Below, in pieces: positions 37,460 to 46,688 of a stretch of DNA of 64,000 bases. The translations under genes were made by a program, and so were the position numbers. Below the pieces are notes generated by a model. That model searched no databases, had not been told where the DNA came from, and saw nothing but the letters and a program-made list of their open reading frames with translations. Every line of letters starts with the position of its first letter. The stretch's first letter is position 1. Source of the stretch: Streptomyces xanthophaeus (GTDB lineage: Bacteria; Actinomycetota; Actinomycetes; Streptomycetales; Streptomycetaceae); assembly GCF_030440515.1 (NCBI RefSeq), contig NZ_CP076543.1, positions 5,032,501 to 5,096,500 of the forward strand. The letters are read 5' to 3'.

Positions 37460-40354
37460 TCAGGGCGCGGGCGGGAACAGCACGGGTATCGCCGAGACCA
37501 GGTGCGAGGCCCGGTCCAGGGCGCTGGCCAGCAGCGCGAGGTCGGTGGGCCCGTTGCCCAGCTCACGGACCGGGCGGCGGGCCGGCGGATCACCCATCCG
37601 CTCCCACTCCACCGGGACCACGGTCGGCCGCTGGGTCGCCGTCCGGGGGATCCGGCCGGTGACCCGGCCCGCCTGGAAGGGGACCGTCCGGCCGTCGCCG
37701 AAGCGGAGCAGTCCGCGCCCCGGGCCCGGCTGGTCGGGTGCGTCGAGCTCCACGCGCAGGGTCGTCAGCCGGGCCAGCCCGGTGTCCGCCGTACGGTCCG
37801 GGCGGGCGCTGGTGGCCACCAGGTGCACGCCGAGCCGGGCGCCCTCGCGGGCCACCGCCTCCAGCGCCCGGACCACCGAGCCCGCGGCGGGGCGGCCCGT
37901 GGCGCCCAGCCCCGGCGCGACCAGCGCGTCGAGGTCGTCGACGAGCACCACCAGACGGGGCAGCGGGCTGGGTCCGGCCGGATCCGTACGGGTGGTCGCG
38001 GCCCGCAGCCGCAGCGTGCCGGTGCGCTGGGGGTCGAGGTCGCCGCGCTGCTCGCCCGGGGTGGGCCGGCGCGGCGCGACCATGCGGTCGGACACCTCGC
38101 GCTGTGCGTGCCACTCGGCGAAGGACAGCTCCTCCAGCAGCTCGGAGCGGCGCTTGAGCTCCGCGCCCAGGGCCTGCGCGAACTCCCGCATGCGCAGCGG
38201 ATCGGAGGCGACCAGGTGGGCGCAGACGTGCGGGAGCTCGGTGCAGGGCAGCAGCCCGTCGCCGCGCTCGCCGCCCGCCCCGTCGAGGAGGAGCAGCCCG
38301 AGCCGGTCGGGCCGGGCGGCCGCGGACAGCGAGGCGGCCACCGAGCGCAGCAGCTCGGTCCGCCCGCTCCCGGCGGGTCCCTCGATGAGCAGGTGCGGGC
38401 CGTCGTGGACGAGCTCGGTGCCGACGGGTCCGCGGCGTCCGCTGCCCAGCACGATCTCGGCGAGGCCGCCCATGCCCTGCCCCTGGTCGGTGGCGGCGGC
38501 CCAACGGGCCATCAGCGAGGCCGGGGTGGCCCGGGCCAGCCCCAGCTCGTCCAGCAGCCGCGCGGTGGCGGGCAGGGCGGACGCGGTCGGCCGGCAGGGC
38601 TCGGCGGAGCCGCCCTCGGCGGTGCGCAGCGGTGCCAGGGCCCGGGCGAAACGCTCGGCCCAGGCGGCGGAGACGGCGTCGGCGGTGGCGGTGCCCCCGG
38701 ACGGGACCGGCCTGCCACCGCTGATCGTGAAGGTGCGTACGGCCGTGGCCACATCGCCGCTGAGCAGGGCGACCGCGCCGCAGTCCCGGAAGGCGGGGGA
38801 GCTCACGCAGGCGGCCTCGTACGTCTCTTCGACCGGTGAGGCGGGGGTGGCGGCCGGGGCCTCGGCGAGCACCAGCACGTGGATCCCGGCGGCCGGGCCG
38901 TGCGAGGCGAGCCGGCCGGTGACGTCGCGCAGCGGGCCGGCTCCGGGATCGCCGTCGAGGACGACGAGCGTGTACGGGCCCTCGTAGACGGCGGCGGCCC
39001 GCCGGACCTGCCCGGCGTCGGCCGCGGTCCAGTGCGTGCCGAGCGGACCCTCGTCGAGCCGCCGGGTCAGCTCACCGGTGCGGGCGACGGCCTGGTCGCG
39101 GTCGTACGCGAGCAGGAGCCGGCAGTCCTGGCCGTGCGCGGGCCGTACGTGGGGCAGCCAGCCGAGCCAGCCCCAGTCGCGCCGCCGGTCGGCGAGGCCG
39201 CGCGCCCGGTCGGCGGAGATGAGCACGATCTCCAGCTGCCCCGGCGCGTGCAGTGCCGCGAGCTGCGCGACCACCCAGCGGGCGGCCCCGGCCAGCCGGG
39301 GCCGCGGGCCCGCCAGTCCGAGGGCGCCGACGGCGGGCAGGGACACCCGGCTCCCGGCGCCGAGCCCCACGTCCAGTACGGCGGGATGCCCGGGCGTACG
39401 GGACCACAGGCGCTCGGTGGGGCCCAGCGCGGCCAGCAGCACCGCGGCGGGATCGTCGGGGTCGGGTGGGGCGGCCACCGGTTCCTGCGGGGCCTCGGCG
39501 GGCTCCTCGCCCCGCACCCACTTGCGGGCCCAGGCGCCGAGGCCCTTGCGCCGCCCGGGGCCGGAGCCGGGGCCGGCTTCGAGGGAAGCGCCGGCGGCGA
39601 GGGGCGCGACGGCCGCGGCGGGGACCTCGGGTGCGTCCGGCGCAGGCCCGGAGGCGGCCGGATCCGCCCCGGGGAGCGGGCCCGGGAGCGGGCCGGGGGC
39701 GACGGGCCGGGCGGAGACCGAGAGGTGGCCCTGGAGGTCCGCGGTCACCGGCAGCGCGGGAGCGCCCGCGGGAGCCAGCCGCAGGGTGGACTCGCCGACC
39801 CGCAGCAGCGCTCCCGGGGGCAGGGCGACGGGCTGGGCCCCCACCGGGGCGCTGTCCAGCGTGGTGCCGTTCGTCGAGTTCAGATCGGCGACCGCGACCC
39901 GACCGTCGGGGAGGACCGTCACCGCGCAGTGCATCCGCGAGACGTCGGGGTCGTCGAGGGGGACGTCGGCGTCGGCGGAGCGGCCCACCCGGATCTGCCC
40001 GCTGTGCAGCAGGTGCACCCCGCCCGCGTCGGGTCCGGCGACGACGTGCAGCTGGGCCGCGCCGAGGCCGTCCTCGGGCAGGACGTCCGGCACGGGTCCG
40101 TGCAGCGCCAGTACCGCACCGTCCACGAGCGGGGGCTCGCCGAGCACCCGCCGCTGGAGGTCGAGGCGCTCGGAGCCGGCGTACAGCACGACGGTGCCGC
40201 CGGTGTCGGGTCCGCCGACGGTGGCCGCGAGCCCGGAGGCGACCGCGGCCAGCGCGGTGCCGACGGGTGCGGTGACGAGTACGTCACAGCTCGCGGGGGC
40301 GGTCGCGGTCTGGTGGCCGCTGCGCGACCCAAGGACGGTCAGCCGGATCTGCAT
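37460..40354 (-). CDS. FHA domain / FtsK-SpoIIIE-like ATPase
   Basis: This 964-residue protein has an FHA domain at about 120-170 with GRS (124-126), SRMH (139-142) and NSTNGT (159-164), the phosphothreonine-binding residues. After a Pro/Ala-rich linker come FtsK/SpoIIIE/EccC-like ATPase modules (PRLVVLVDDLDALVAPGLG, HLVATSARPDRT). The P-loop near residue 660 reads GPAGSGRTE, with Arg in place of the invariant Lys, so ATP hydrolysis may be lost. No membrane helices are evident. It is divergent from pkaA, a plausible source of the phosphopeptides its FHA domain would read. No ESX genes are near. Confidence 0.88.
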   Translation of the reverse strand: MQIRLTVLGSRSGHQTATAPASCDVLVTAPVGTALAAVASGLAATVGGPDTGGTVVLYAGSERLDLQRRVLGEPPLVDGAVLALHGPVPDVLPEDGLGAAQLHVVAGPDAGGVHLLHSGQIRVGRSADADVPLDDPDVSRMHCAVTVLPDGRVAVADLNSTNGTTLDSAPVGAQPVALPPGALLRVGESTLRLAPAGAPALPVTADLQGHLSVSARPVAPGPLPGPLPGADPAASGPAPDAPEVPAAAVAPLAAGASLEAGPGSGPGRRKGLGAWARKWVRGEEPAEAPQEPVAAPPDPDDPAAVLLAALGPTERLWSRTPGHPAVLDVGLGAGSRVSLPAVGALGLAGPRPRLAGAARWVVAQLAALHAPGQLEIVLISADRARGLADRRRDWGWLGWLPHVRPAHGQDCRLLLAYDRDQAVARTGELTRRLDEGPLGTHWTAADAGQVRRAAAVYEGPYTLVVLDGDPGAGPLRDVTGRLASHGPAAGIHVLVLAEAPAATPASPVEETYEAACVSSPAFRDCGAVALLSGDVATAVRTFTISGGRPVPSGGTATADAVSAAWAERFARALAPLRTAEGGSAEPCRPTASALPATARLLDELGLARATPASLMARWAAATDQGQGMGGLAEIVLGSGRRGPVGTELVHDGPHLLIEGPAGSGRTELLRSVAASLSAAARPDRLGLLLLDGAGGERGDGLLPCTELPHVCAHLVASDPLRMREFAQALGAELKRRSELLEELSFAEWHAQREVSDRMVAPRRPTPGEQRGDLDPQRTGTLRLRAATTRTDPAGPSPLPRLVVLVDDLDALVAPGLGATGRPAAGSVVRALEAVAREGARLGVHLVATSARPDRTADTGLARLTTLRVELDAPDQPGPGRGLLRFGDGRTVPFQAGRVTGRIPRTATQRPTVVPVEWERMGDPPARRPVRELGNGPTDLALLASALDRASHLVSAIPVLFPPAP

Positions 40355-40790
40355 CGCCGTCAGCGGTCCCTTCTGCGCGGTGCGCGGTGTGTGCGCCCGG
40401 CAGGGGAATCCCGTGACATGACCGTCCGGTCGCCCCCCGCCCGGCACGGACGCGTCGTCCGGTCAGGTCTGCCCGGAAGGCGGGGCTCCCGTCCCGTGCC
40501 GTCCGTACATGTGCATCCTCGCACCTGTCACGGACAACACGCCCGGCACCCGGCAACAAATGATCTTGATGTGCCGGGACCCGGACCGGACCCCGGTCGG
40601 ATCCGGACACCAAGGCGGCCGAAGACGGGGAAAATCGCCTCCGGCATACCCCGCAAACATCACCCTCCGTACATATGTGCGGCAACCAACCTCCGCGGAC
40701 CGGCGTCTTCCCGGGGGACACCCCCTAGAGTGGGCCGGAAAACCAATCAGCGGATCGACCACATCCGACGACAGCAGGGGAGCGCGAGAC
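40355..40790. promoter_or_regulatory. divergent region between the FHA-ATPase gene and pkaA
   Basis: These 436 bases have no gene I can support. AT-richer patches occur around 40550-40575 and 40660-40690. TAGAGT at 40726-40731 is a likely -10 box for pkaA, giving a leader of about 50 nt. ATG-initiated frames here are short and lack ribosome-binding sites. Confidence 0.4.
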
Positions 40791-42554
40791 GTGCGGCCAG
40801 TCGGCAGCAAATACCTGCTCGAGGAGCCGCTCGGGCGCGGCGCCACGGGCACTGTCTGGCGTGCCCGCCAGAGGGAGGCCGCCGGCGCGGAGGCAGCCGT
40901 CGCGGGGCAGCCCGGAGAGACCGTGGCCATCAAGGTCCTCAAGGAGGAGCTGGCCCAGGATCCCGACATCGTCATGCGCTTCCTGCGGGAGCGCTCGGTC
41001 CTGCTGCGCCTGACCCACCCCAACATCGTGCGCACCCGCGACCTCGTCGTCGAGGGTGATCTGCTGGCCCTGGTCATGGACCTGATCGACGGCCCGGACC
41101 TGCACCGGTACCTCCGCGAGAACGGCCCCTTCACCCCCGTCGCCGCGAGCCTGCTGACCGCCCAGATCGCCGACGCCCTCGCCGCCAGCCACGCCGACGG
41201 AGTGGTCCACCGCGACCTGAAGCCGGCCAACGTGCTGCTCGACGAGCGCGGCGGACAGATGAAGCCGATGCTCACCGACTTCGGCATCGCCCGCCTCGCC
41301 GACTCCCCGGGCCTGACCCGCACCCACGAGTTCGTCGGCACCCCGGCCTACGTCGCCCCCGAGTCCGCCGAGGGCCGCCCGCAGACCTCCGCCGTCGACA
41401 TCTACGGCGCCGGCATCCTCCTGTACGAGCTGCTCACCGGCCGCCCGCCGTTCGCCGGCGGCACCGCGCTCGAAGTGCTCCACCGCCACCTCAGCGAGGA
41501 CCCGCAGCGGCCCTCGACGGTGCCCGAGCCGCTGTGGACGGTCATCGAGCGCTGCCTGCGCAAGGAGCCGAACGAGCGCCCCAGCGCCGAGAGCCTGGCC
41601 CGCGGACTGCGCGTGGTGGCCTCCGGCATCGGCGTGCACTCCTCGGCCGCCGAGGTGGAGGCCGCGCTCGGCGTGGGCGCACTGCTCGCCCCCGACCCCT
41701 CGCCGGCCCCGGTCCCCGAGACCCCCGACGCCGGCGCGGGCGCGTACGACCCGAACGCCATGACGAGCGTCATGCCGCCGGTCGGCGCGGCCGACGCCAC
41801 CTCGGTGCTGCCCATGGGGTCTCCCCGGCCCGGAGGGCCAGGGGAAACGGCGGGCCCCGGGGCGGCCGACCCGACCTCGGTGATGCCCCCGGTGCAGCGG
41901 CCCGACTCGCCGCACCCGTGGCAGTCGCAGATGCAGGCCGCCCGGGACCGCAACGAGCAGACGCAGGTCCAGTACCTGGACCCGAACGAGGACCCGCTGC
42001 GCCGCCGTCCGCAGCGGCAGGCGCCCCCGCCGCCGCAGCACCGGCCCCAGCAGCCGCCGCAGTACCGGCAGGGCCCGCCGCCCCCGCAGCAGCAGTACCA
42101 GCAGCCTCAGCAGCCGCAGTACCGCCAGCCGCAGCAGCCGCCTCAGCAGCAGTACGCGCCGCCCCCGCCGCCGCAGCACTACCAGCCGCAGCAGCACCAG
42201 CCCCAGCCGTACCAGCAGCAGCCTCAGCCGCAGCAGCCCCAGTACCGCCAGCCCCAGCCGCAGCAGCAGCCCCCGCAGCCCCCGCCGCAGCAGCGGCCGG
42301 CCCCCCGGGAGCCGCGCGAGCCGCGCCGCCGCAGCGCCAACCCGGTGCGGATCCCCGGCCTCGGCTGCCTCAAGGGCTGCCTGGTGCTGATCCTGCTGTT
42401 CTTCGTGGCGGGCTGGCTCGTCTGGGAGTTCAGCGGGCTCCAGGAATGGGTCGGCACCGGCAAGGGCTGGTGGGACCAGCTGTGGAGCTGGGGCACCGGC
42501 GTCGTCGACTGGGTCAGTGCCATAGGGGACTCCACGGGCTCCACCAAGCCCTGA
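40791..42554 (+). CDS. pkaA: Ser/Thr protein kinase PkaA
   Basis: This 587-residue Hanks-type kinase has GRGATGTVW (15-23), catalytic Lys48 in AIKVL, HRDLKPAN with Asp142, DFG at 163-165 and a GTPAYVAPE P+1 loop. An extra Ala/Gly-rich loop separates strands two and three. After the kinase domain comes a linker and a long Pro/Gln-rich region (about 410-510), then basic residues, one transmembrane helix (CLVLILLFFVAGWLVW) and a short outer tail. The Pro/Gln-rich tail and the tandem with a second kinase match PkaA of S. coelicolor. GTG at 40791 has GGGGAG eight bases upstream. Confidence 0.93.
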   Translation: MRPVGSKYLLEEPLGRGATGTVWRARQREAAGAEAAVAGQPGETVAIKVLKEELAQDPDIVMRFLRERSVLLRLTHPNIVRTRDLVVEGDLLALVMDLIDGPDLHRYLRENGPFTPVAASLLTAQIADALAASHADGVVHRDLKPANVLLDERGGQMKPMLTDFGIARLADSPGLTRTHEFVGTPAYVAPESAEGRPQTSAVDIYGAGILLYELLTGRPPFAGGTALEVLHRHLSEDPQRPSTVPEPLWTVIERCLRKEPNERPSAESLARGLRVVASGIGVHSSAAEVEAALGVGALLAPDPSPAPVPETPDAGAGAYDPNAMTSVMPPVGAADATSVLPMGSPRPGGPGETAGPGAADPTSVMPPVQRPDSPHPWQSQMQAARDRNEQTQVQYLDPNEDPLRRRPQRQAPPPPQHRPQQPPQYRQGPPPPQQQYQQPQQPQYRQPQQPPQQQYAPPPPPQHYQPQQHQPQPYQQQPQPQQPQYRQPQPQQQPPQPPPQQRPAPREPREPRRRSANPVRIPGLGCLKGCLVLILLFFVAGWLVWEFSGLQEWVGTGKGWWDQLWSWGTGVVDWVSAIGDSTGSTKP

Positions 42555-42714
42555 GACGAGCCCCCGTAGCTCCGACTTCGTGGATTTGTCGACTTCTGGG
42601 ACATGATTTCGCTCGCAGAAGTGAAGGTCGCCGCGAATCCGGCCCCCTGCTGGCCTCCAATGCCCACCCGGCCGCGTAGCTTTGGTGCGTACGCCAGCCG
42701 CTGAGGGAGCAGTC

Positions 42715-43962
42715 GTGGCACGGAAGATCGGCAGCCGGTACACCGCGCACCAGATCCTGGGGCGCGGCAGCGCAGGCACGGTGTGGCTGGGCGAGGGGCC
42801 TGACGGGCCCGTCGCCGTCAAACTGCTGCGCGAGGACCTCGCGTCCGACCAGGAACTCGTCGGACGGTTCGTCCAGGAGCGCAGCGCGCTGCTCGGCCTG
42901 GAGCATCCGCACGTCGTGTCCGTCCGCGACCTCGTCGTGGACGGCAACGACCTCGCCCTCGTCATGGACCTCGTCCGCGGTACGGACCTGCGCACGCGAC
43001 TCGACCGCGAACGGCGGCTCGCCCCCGAGGCGGCCGTGGCGATCGTCGCGGACGTCGCCGACGCGCTGGCCGCGGCGCACGCGGCGGGCGTCGTCCACCG
43101 GGACGTCAAGCCGGAGAACGTCCTGCTGGACATGCAGGGCCGGCTCGGCCCCGGCGGCTCGCACCCGGCGCTGCTGACCGACTTCGGCGTGGCCAAGCTG
43201 ATCGACTCCCCGCGGCGGGCCGCCACGGGCCGCGCCTCGGCCCCGACGACCCGGATCATCGGCACCCCGGACTACCTGGCGCCGGAGATCGTCGAGGGCC
43301 TGCCCCCGCGGGCCGCGGTGGACATATACGCCCTGGCCACGGTCCTGTACGAGCTGCTGGCCGGCTTCACGCCCTTCGGCGGGGGCCACCCGGGCGCGGT
43401 CCTGCGGCGGCACGTGACGGAGACGGTGGTCCCGCTGCCCGGGATCCCCGACGAGCTGTGGCAGCTCATCGTGCAGTGCCTGGCCAAGGCCCCGGCCTCG
43501 CGGCTGCGGGCCTCGGAGCTGTCGGTCCGGCTGCGGGACCTGCTGCCGATGCTGGCCGGGATGCCGCCACTGGACGTGGACGAGCCGGACGACGCCGATC
43601 CGGACCCCGAGCCCTCGGAGGAACCGGCGGCCGACCCGGTCCGGCGGCGGGGCGTGGTCCCGCTCGTGCCGGGCTCCGCGACCGACTCCAACCGGGACAC
43701 CCATACCTCGATGCGCGTGCCGGGGCCGGACGAGCTGGCGGGCGGGGCGCTGGGCACCGCCCGCGTCCCGCGCCCGGCGGGCGGCCACCGCCCCGGCTCC
43801 GCCCGCCACCGCGCGGAGGCGGCCCGCAAGCGCCGCCTGGTCCTCTCGGCGTCGGCCCTGGGCCTGGCCGCGGCGATCGGTCTGGGCACGTGGCTGGCCG
43901 TCTCGGGCGACGAGGCCCCGCCCCCGCAGGACAGCAAGCAGTCGGTCCCCGCGAAGCGCTAG
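42715..43962 (+). CDS. pkaB: Ser/Thr protein kinase PkaB
   Basis: This 415-residue kinase has GRGSAGTVW, VAVKLL, HRDVKPEN, DFGVAKL and GTPDYLAPE, all intact. An acidic linker and a single transmembrane helix near the C-terminus (LVLSASALGLAAAIGLGTWLAV) follow, with a short extracellular tail rather than PASTA repeats. Length and order after pkaA match S. coelicolor PkaB (417 residues, from memory). GTG at 42715 has GAGGGAG six bases upstream. It is separated from pkaA by 160 bases, so it may have its own promoter. Targets may include the nearby FHA protein. Confidence 0.92.
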   Translation: MARKIGSRYTAHQILGRGSAGTVWLGEGPDGPVAVKLLREDLASDQELVGRFVQERSALLGLEHPHVVSVRDLVVDGNDLALVMDLVRGTDLRTRLDRERRLAPEAAVAIVADVADALAAAHAAGVVHRDVKPENVLLDMQGRLGPGGSHPALLTDFGVAKLIDSPRRAATGRASAPTTRIIGTPDYLAPEIVEGLPPRAAVDIYALATVLYELLAGFTPFGGGHPGAVLRRHVTETVVPLPGIPDELWQLIVQCLAKAPASRLRASELSVRLRDLLPMLAGMPPLDVDEPDDADPDPEPSEEPAADPVRRRGVVPLVPGSATDSNRDTHTSMRVPGPDELAGGALGTARVPRPAGGHRPGSARHRAEAARKRRLVLSASALGLAAAIGLGTWLAVSGDEAPPPQDSKQSVPAKR

Positions 43963-44008
43963 CCGCCGGGTGCGGCGCCGCGGTCGGGGGGACCGCCCCC
44001 GAACCCCC

Positions 44009-44113
44009 GGTCCTCAAACGCCGGAGGGGCTGAAACAGCGGGGCTCCGCCCCGAACCCCGGTCCTCAAACGCCGGACGGGCTGGAAAATCCAGCCCCGCC
44101 GGCGTTTGAGGCG
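44009..44113. repeat. CCTCAAACGCCGG repeats: two direct units plus one inverted
   Basis: Direct units start at 44012 and 44063; an inverted unit ends at 44111. The last two form a hairpin of about 22 bp at 44063-44111 with an AAAAT-type loop. It lies between convergent pkaB and the oxygenase gene, in the terminator position. Confidence 0.85.
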
Positions 44114-44139
44114 CGGGTCCGGGCAGAGCCCCGGGACGG

Positions 44140-45141
44140 CTACACCGAGGCCAGTTCCGGGTGCCAGCGCCGCGCCACCGCGGGGTGGGCACGGACCCAG
44201 CCCTTCAGTTCGTTGCGGCCGTACTGGGCGTGCAGCGGGTTCGACTCGTCGTGCGCGACACCCGGCGCGGAGCGCAGGTAATCGCCCGGGACGGTCTCGA
44301 TCACCGCGTCCAGCCGCGGGTTGTAGAAGAACGGCACCGAGTACCGCTCCACCGCGCCGGGCGGGCTGACCACCCGGTGGTCCGTCGCCGTCAGGTAGCC
44401 CTCGGTCGCTATCTCCAGCAGCTCGCCCAGGTTCACCACGAAGGCGCCCGGCATCGGCGGTACGTCCACGTAACCGCCGTCGCGCACCACCTGGAGGCCG
44501 CCCACCGAGTCCTGCAGCAGGAGCGTCAGGAAGCCGTAGTCCTTGTGCGCGCCGACCCCCTGGTCGGCGCCGGAGGGGGCGGATCCCGGGTAGCGGATCA
44601 GCTTGGTGTGCAGGTGCGGGCGGTCCGCGAAGGCCTCGTCGAAGAAGTCCGCCGGGGCGCCGATCGCCACGAGGAGCTCCTGGAGCAGGCGGTGGGCGAC
44701 CGCCGCGAGCCGGGACTGCCAGTCCAGGACCACCGTGCGGAGCTCCGGGAGGGCGGCGGGCCACTGGTTCGGGCCCTCCAGCCACAGGAACGCCGGGTCG
44801 TCCGGCCCCACGACCGGCGCCGGGCGTTCCGCGCCGACGTCCAGCTGGTCCCGCCAGTCGGAGGAGCCGCCCGTCAGCTCGTGGCCGATCCGGGTGTAGC
44901 CACGGAAGTGCGGGGAGTTCAGATTGCTGACGGCGAGCCGGTCGGCTTCCGGGAGGGCGAAGAAGGCCCTGGTCAGCTCAAGGATGCGGGCGCTCTCGGC
45001 GGCGGTGACGCCGTGCCCGGTCAGGTGCAGGAAACCGGTGTCCCTGGCGGCTGCGTGCAGCTTCTTCAGGAAATCGGCCCGCTGGGCCGGGTCGTCGGCC
45101 TGGGAAAGGTCCAGGACGGGGAGAGTGTGCGCGGACGGCAT
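44140..45141 (-). CDS. isopenicillin N synthase-like 2-oxoglutarate/Fe(II) oxygenase
   Basis: This 333-residue protein has the DIOX_N domain at its start (FLHLTGHGV) and the Fe(II) triad His199-x-Asp201 (GAHKDYG) and His255 (ATDHRVV), with the RxS motif Arg266-Tyr-Ser268 that binds 2-oxoglutarate or substrate carboxylate. It belongs to the IPNS-like family common in Streptomyces outside beta-lactam clusters; the substrate is unknown. ATG at 45141 has GGAG five bases upstream. A small Cys-containing leader peptide gene lies 135 bp upstream, which implies attenuation control. Confidence 0.93.
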   Translation of the reverse strand: MPSAHTLPVLDLSQADDPAQRADFLKKLHAAARDTGFLHLTGHGVTAAESARILELTRAFFALPEADRLAVSNLNSPHFRGYTRIGHELTGGSSDWRDQLDVGAERPAPVVGPDDPAFLWLEGPNQWPAALPELRTVVLDWQSRLAAVAHRLLQELLVAIGAPADFFDEAFADRPHLHTKLIRYPGSAPSGADQGVGAHKDYGFLTLLLQDSVGGLQVVRDGGYVDVPPMPGAFVVNLGELLEIATEGYLTATDHRVVSPPGAVERYSVPFFYNPRLDAVIETVPGDYLRSAPGVAHDESNPLHAQYGRNELKGWVRAHPAVARRWHPELASV

Positions 45142-45166
45142 GACGGCTCCGTTTCGGATGTCACGG

Positions 45167-45258
45167 GGTCCTGTTCCCCAGAGGTGGTGGGGGCCGCGGG
45201 CGGGGGGAGGGTCTCCGACAGGGGTGGTGCCGGGACCACGGGGGCCGCGTACAGGACC
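45167..45258 (-). promoter_or_regulatory. inverted repeat in the oxygenase leader (possible attenuator)
   Basis: GGTCCTGT (45167-45174) and ACAGGACC (45251-45258) are perfect 8-bp complements on either side of a GC-rich stretch between the leader peptide and the oxygenase start. In RNA they could close a long stem or compete with an inner structure. The role is inferred from the leader peptide. Confidence 0.4.
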
Positions 45259-45276
45259 AAGTCGGATCGTGGTGGA

Positions 45277-45366
45277 TCAGGCTTGGGTTCGGTCCGGCGG
45301 CGGACAGCTCGTCGTCGTGACACGCATGTGGTCGACATGGCGGCGCTTGACGAGGAGAACGGTCAT
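45277..45366 (-). CDS. putative leader peptide (attenuator type)
   Basis: A 29-codon frame encodes a peptide with the core RRHVDHMRVTTTSC. This matches the recurrent actinobacterial leader peptide pattern RRHVDLxRV...C seen upstream of sulfur- or redox-related operons. There is no Shine-Dalgarno sequence; instead TACCCT occupies -12 to -7 before the ATG, so the mRNA would start at the ATG itself. The peptide ends 135 nt before the oxygenase start, with an inverted repeat between. Translation at the Cys codon near its end would sense cysteine or Cys-tRNA supply. It is too short for standard gene finders. Confidence 0.75.
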   Translation of the reverse strand: MTVLLVKRRHVDHMRVTTTSCPPPDRTQA

Positions 45367-45457
45367 ACGGAGAGGGTACGCCCGTACGATCCATCATCAG
45401 AACGGGTGATTCGGCCTGCCCGGACGGCGTTGTCCGGGGACCGGCTACGCTGGACCC

Positions 45458-46567
45458 GTGGCAGTCGTCGATGTTTCCGAAGAGCTGAAGTCCCTCTCCT
45501 CGACCATGGGGTCGATCGAGGCCGTCCTGGACCTCGACAAGCTGAGGGCAGATATCGCCGTGCTCGAGGAGCAGGCCGCCGCGCCGTCCCTGTGGGACGA
45601 CCCGGAGGCCGCCCAGAAGATCACGAGCAAGCTTTCGCACCTCCAGGCGGAGGTCCGGAAGACCGAAACGCTGCGGGGGCGCATCGACGACCTCGGGGTG
45701 CTCTTCGACCTCGCCCAGGAGATGGACGACGCGGACACCCTGGCCGAGGCCGAGGCCGAGCTGGTCTCCGTCCGCAAGGCGCTGGACGAGATGGAGGTCC
45801 GGACCCTGCTCTCCGGCGAGTACGCCGAGCGCGAGGCCCTGGTCAACATCCGTGCCGAGGCCGGCGGCGTCGACGCCTCCGACTTCGCCGAGCGCCTGCA
45901 GCGCATGTACCTGCGCTGGGCCGAGCGGCACGGCTACTCGACCGAGATCTACGAGACCTCGTACGCGGAAGAGGCCGGCATCAAGTCGACCACCTTCGTC
46001 GTCAAGGCCCCGTACGCCTACGGAACGCTCTCCGTCGAGCAGGGCACCCACCGCCTCGTGCGCATCTCGCCCTTCGACAACCAGGGCCGCCGCCAGACCT
46101 CCTTCGCGGGCGTCGAGGTGCTCCCGGTCGTGGAGACCAGCGACCACGTCGAGATCGACGAGGCCGAGCTGCGCGTCGACGTGTACCGCGCCTCCGGCCC
46201 CGGCGGCCAGGGCGTCAACACCACCGACTCGGCGGTCCGCATCACGCACCTGCCGACCGGCATCGTCGTCTCCTGCCAGAACGAGCGCTCGCAGATCCAG
46301 AACAAGGCGAGCGCCATGAACGTCCTCCAGGCCAAGCTGCTGGAGCGGCGCCGCCAGGAGGAGAAGGACAAGATGGACGCTCTCAAGGACGGCGGCAGCT
46401 CCTGGGGCAACCAGATGCGGTCCTACGTCCTGCACCCGTACCAGATGGTCAAGGACCTGCGGACGGAGTTCGAGGTCGGCAACCCGCAGGCGGTGCTCGA
46501 CGGCGAGATCGACGGCTTCCTGGAGGCCGGGATCCGCTGGCGCAAGCAGCAGGAGCAGACCGCGTAA
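45458..46567 (+). CDS. prfB: peptide chain release factor 2
   Basis: This 369-residue RF2 has the stop-codon-reading tripeptide Ser204-Pro-Phe206 (RISPFDN) and the GGQ motif at 249-251 (SGPGGQGVN). It releases peptides at UGA and UAA. There is no internal in-frame UGA near codon 26, so the programmed frameshift known from E. coli prfB is absent, as usual in Streptomyces. GTG at 45458 lacks a ribosome-binding site; TACGCT lies at -12 to -7, suggesting a leaderless mRNA. A 24-bp terminator follows. Confidence 0.98.
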   Translation: MAVVDVSEELKSLSSTMGSIEAVLDLDKLRADIAVLEEQAAAPSLWDDPEAAQKITSKLSHLQAEVRKTETLRGRIDDLGVLFDLAQEMDDADTLAEAEAELVSVRKALDEMEVRTLLSGEYAEREALVNIRAEAGGVDASDFAERLQRMYLRWAERHGYSTEIYETSYAEEAGIKSTTFVVKAPYAYGTLSVEQGTHRLVRISPFDNQGRRQTSFAGVEVLPVVETSDHVEIDEAELRVDVYRASGPGGQGVNTTDSAVRITHLPTGIVVSCQNERSQIQNKASAMNVLQAKLLERRRQEEKDKMDALKDGGSSWGNQMRSYVLHPYQMVKDLRTEFEVGNPQAVLDGEIDGFLEAGIRWRKQQEQTA

Positions 46568-46585
46568 CCCCCCCCAGCACACGCG

Positions 46586-46634
46586 CACGCACGGAAGGGC
46601 CCGGACACCAGGTGTCCGGGCCCTTCCGTGCGTG
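46586..46634 (+). terminator. terminator of prfB
   Basis: A perfect 24-bp stem with a single-base centre (46610) spans this interval: CACGCACGGAAGGGCCCGG, then ACACC, and its complement. It lies 18 nt after the prfB stop and 54 nt from the convergent zinc-ribbon gene, so it may act in both directions. Confidence 0.92.
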
Positions 46635-46688
46635 TGATCGGTACGTGGCACGGGAGCTGCCGCGGGCCGGGCACCGTGGCCGGGCGGT

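Noticed and set aside
41534..42679. A second long plus-strand frame within pkaA
   Set aside because: It is an Ala/Pro-rich shadow of the Pro/Gln-rich part of PkaA in a different frame.
45066..45338. A 90-codon minus-strand frame starting MSTTCVSRRR near the oxygenase start
   Set aside because: It overlaps the leader peptide and the oxygenase start in another frame; the RRHVD...C frame fits a known family, this one does not.
45458..45560. Programmed frameshift in prfB
   Set aside because: There is no in-frame TGA early in the gene; one continuous frame encodes the whole RF2.
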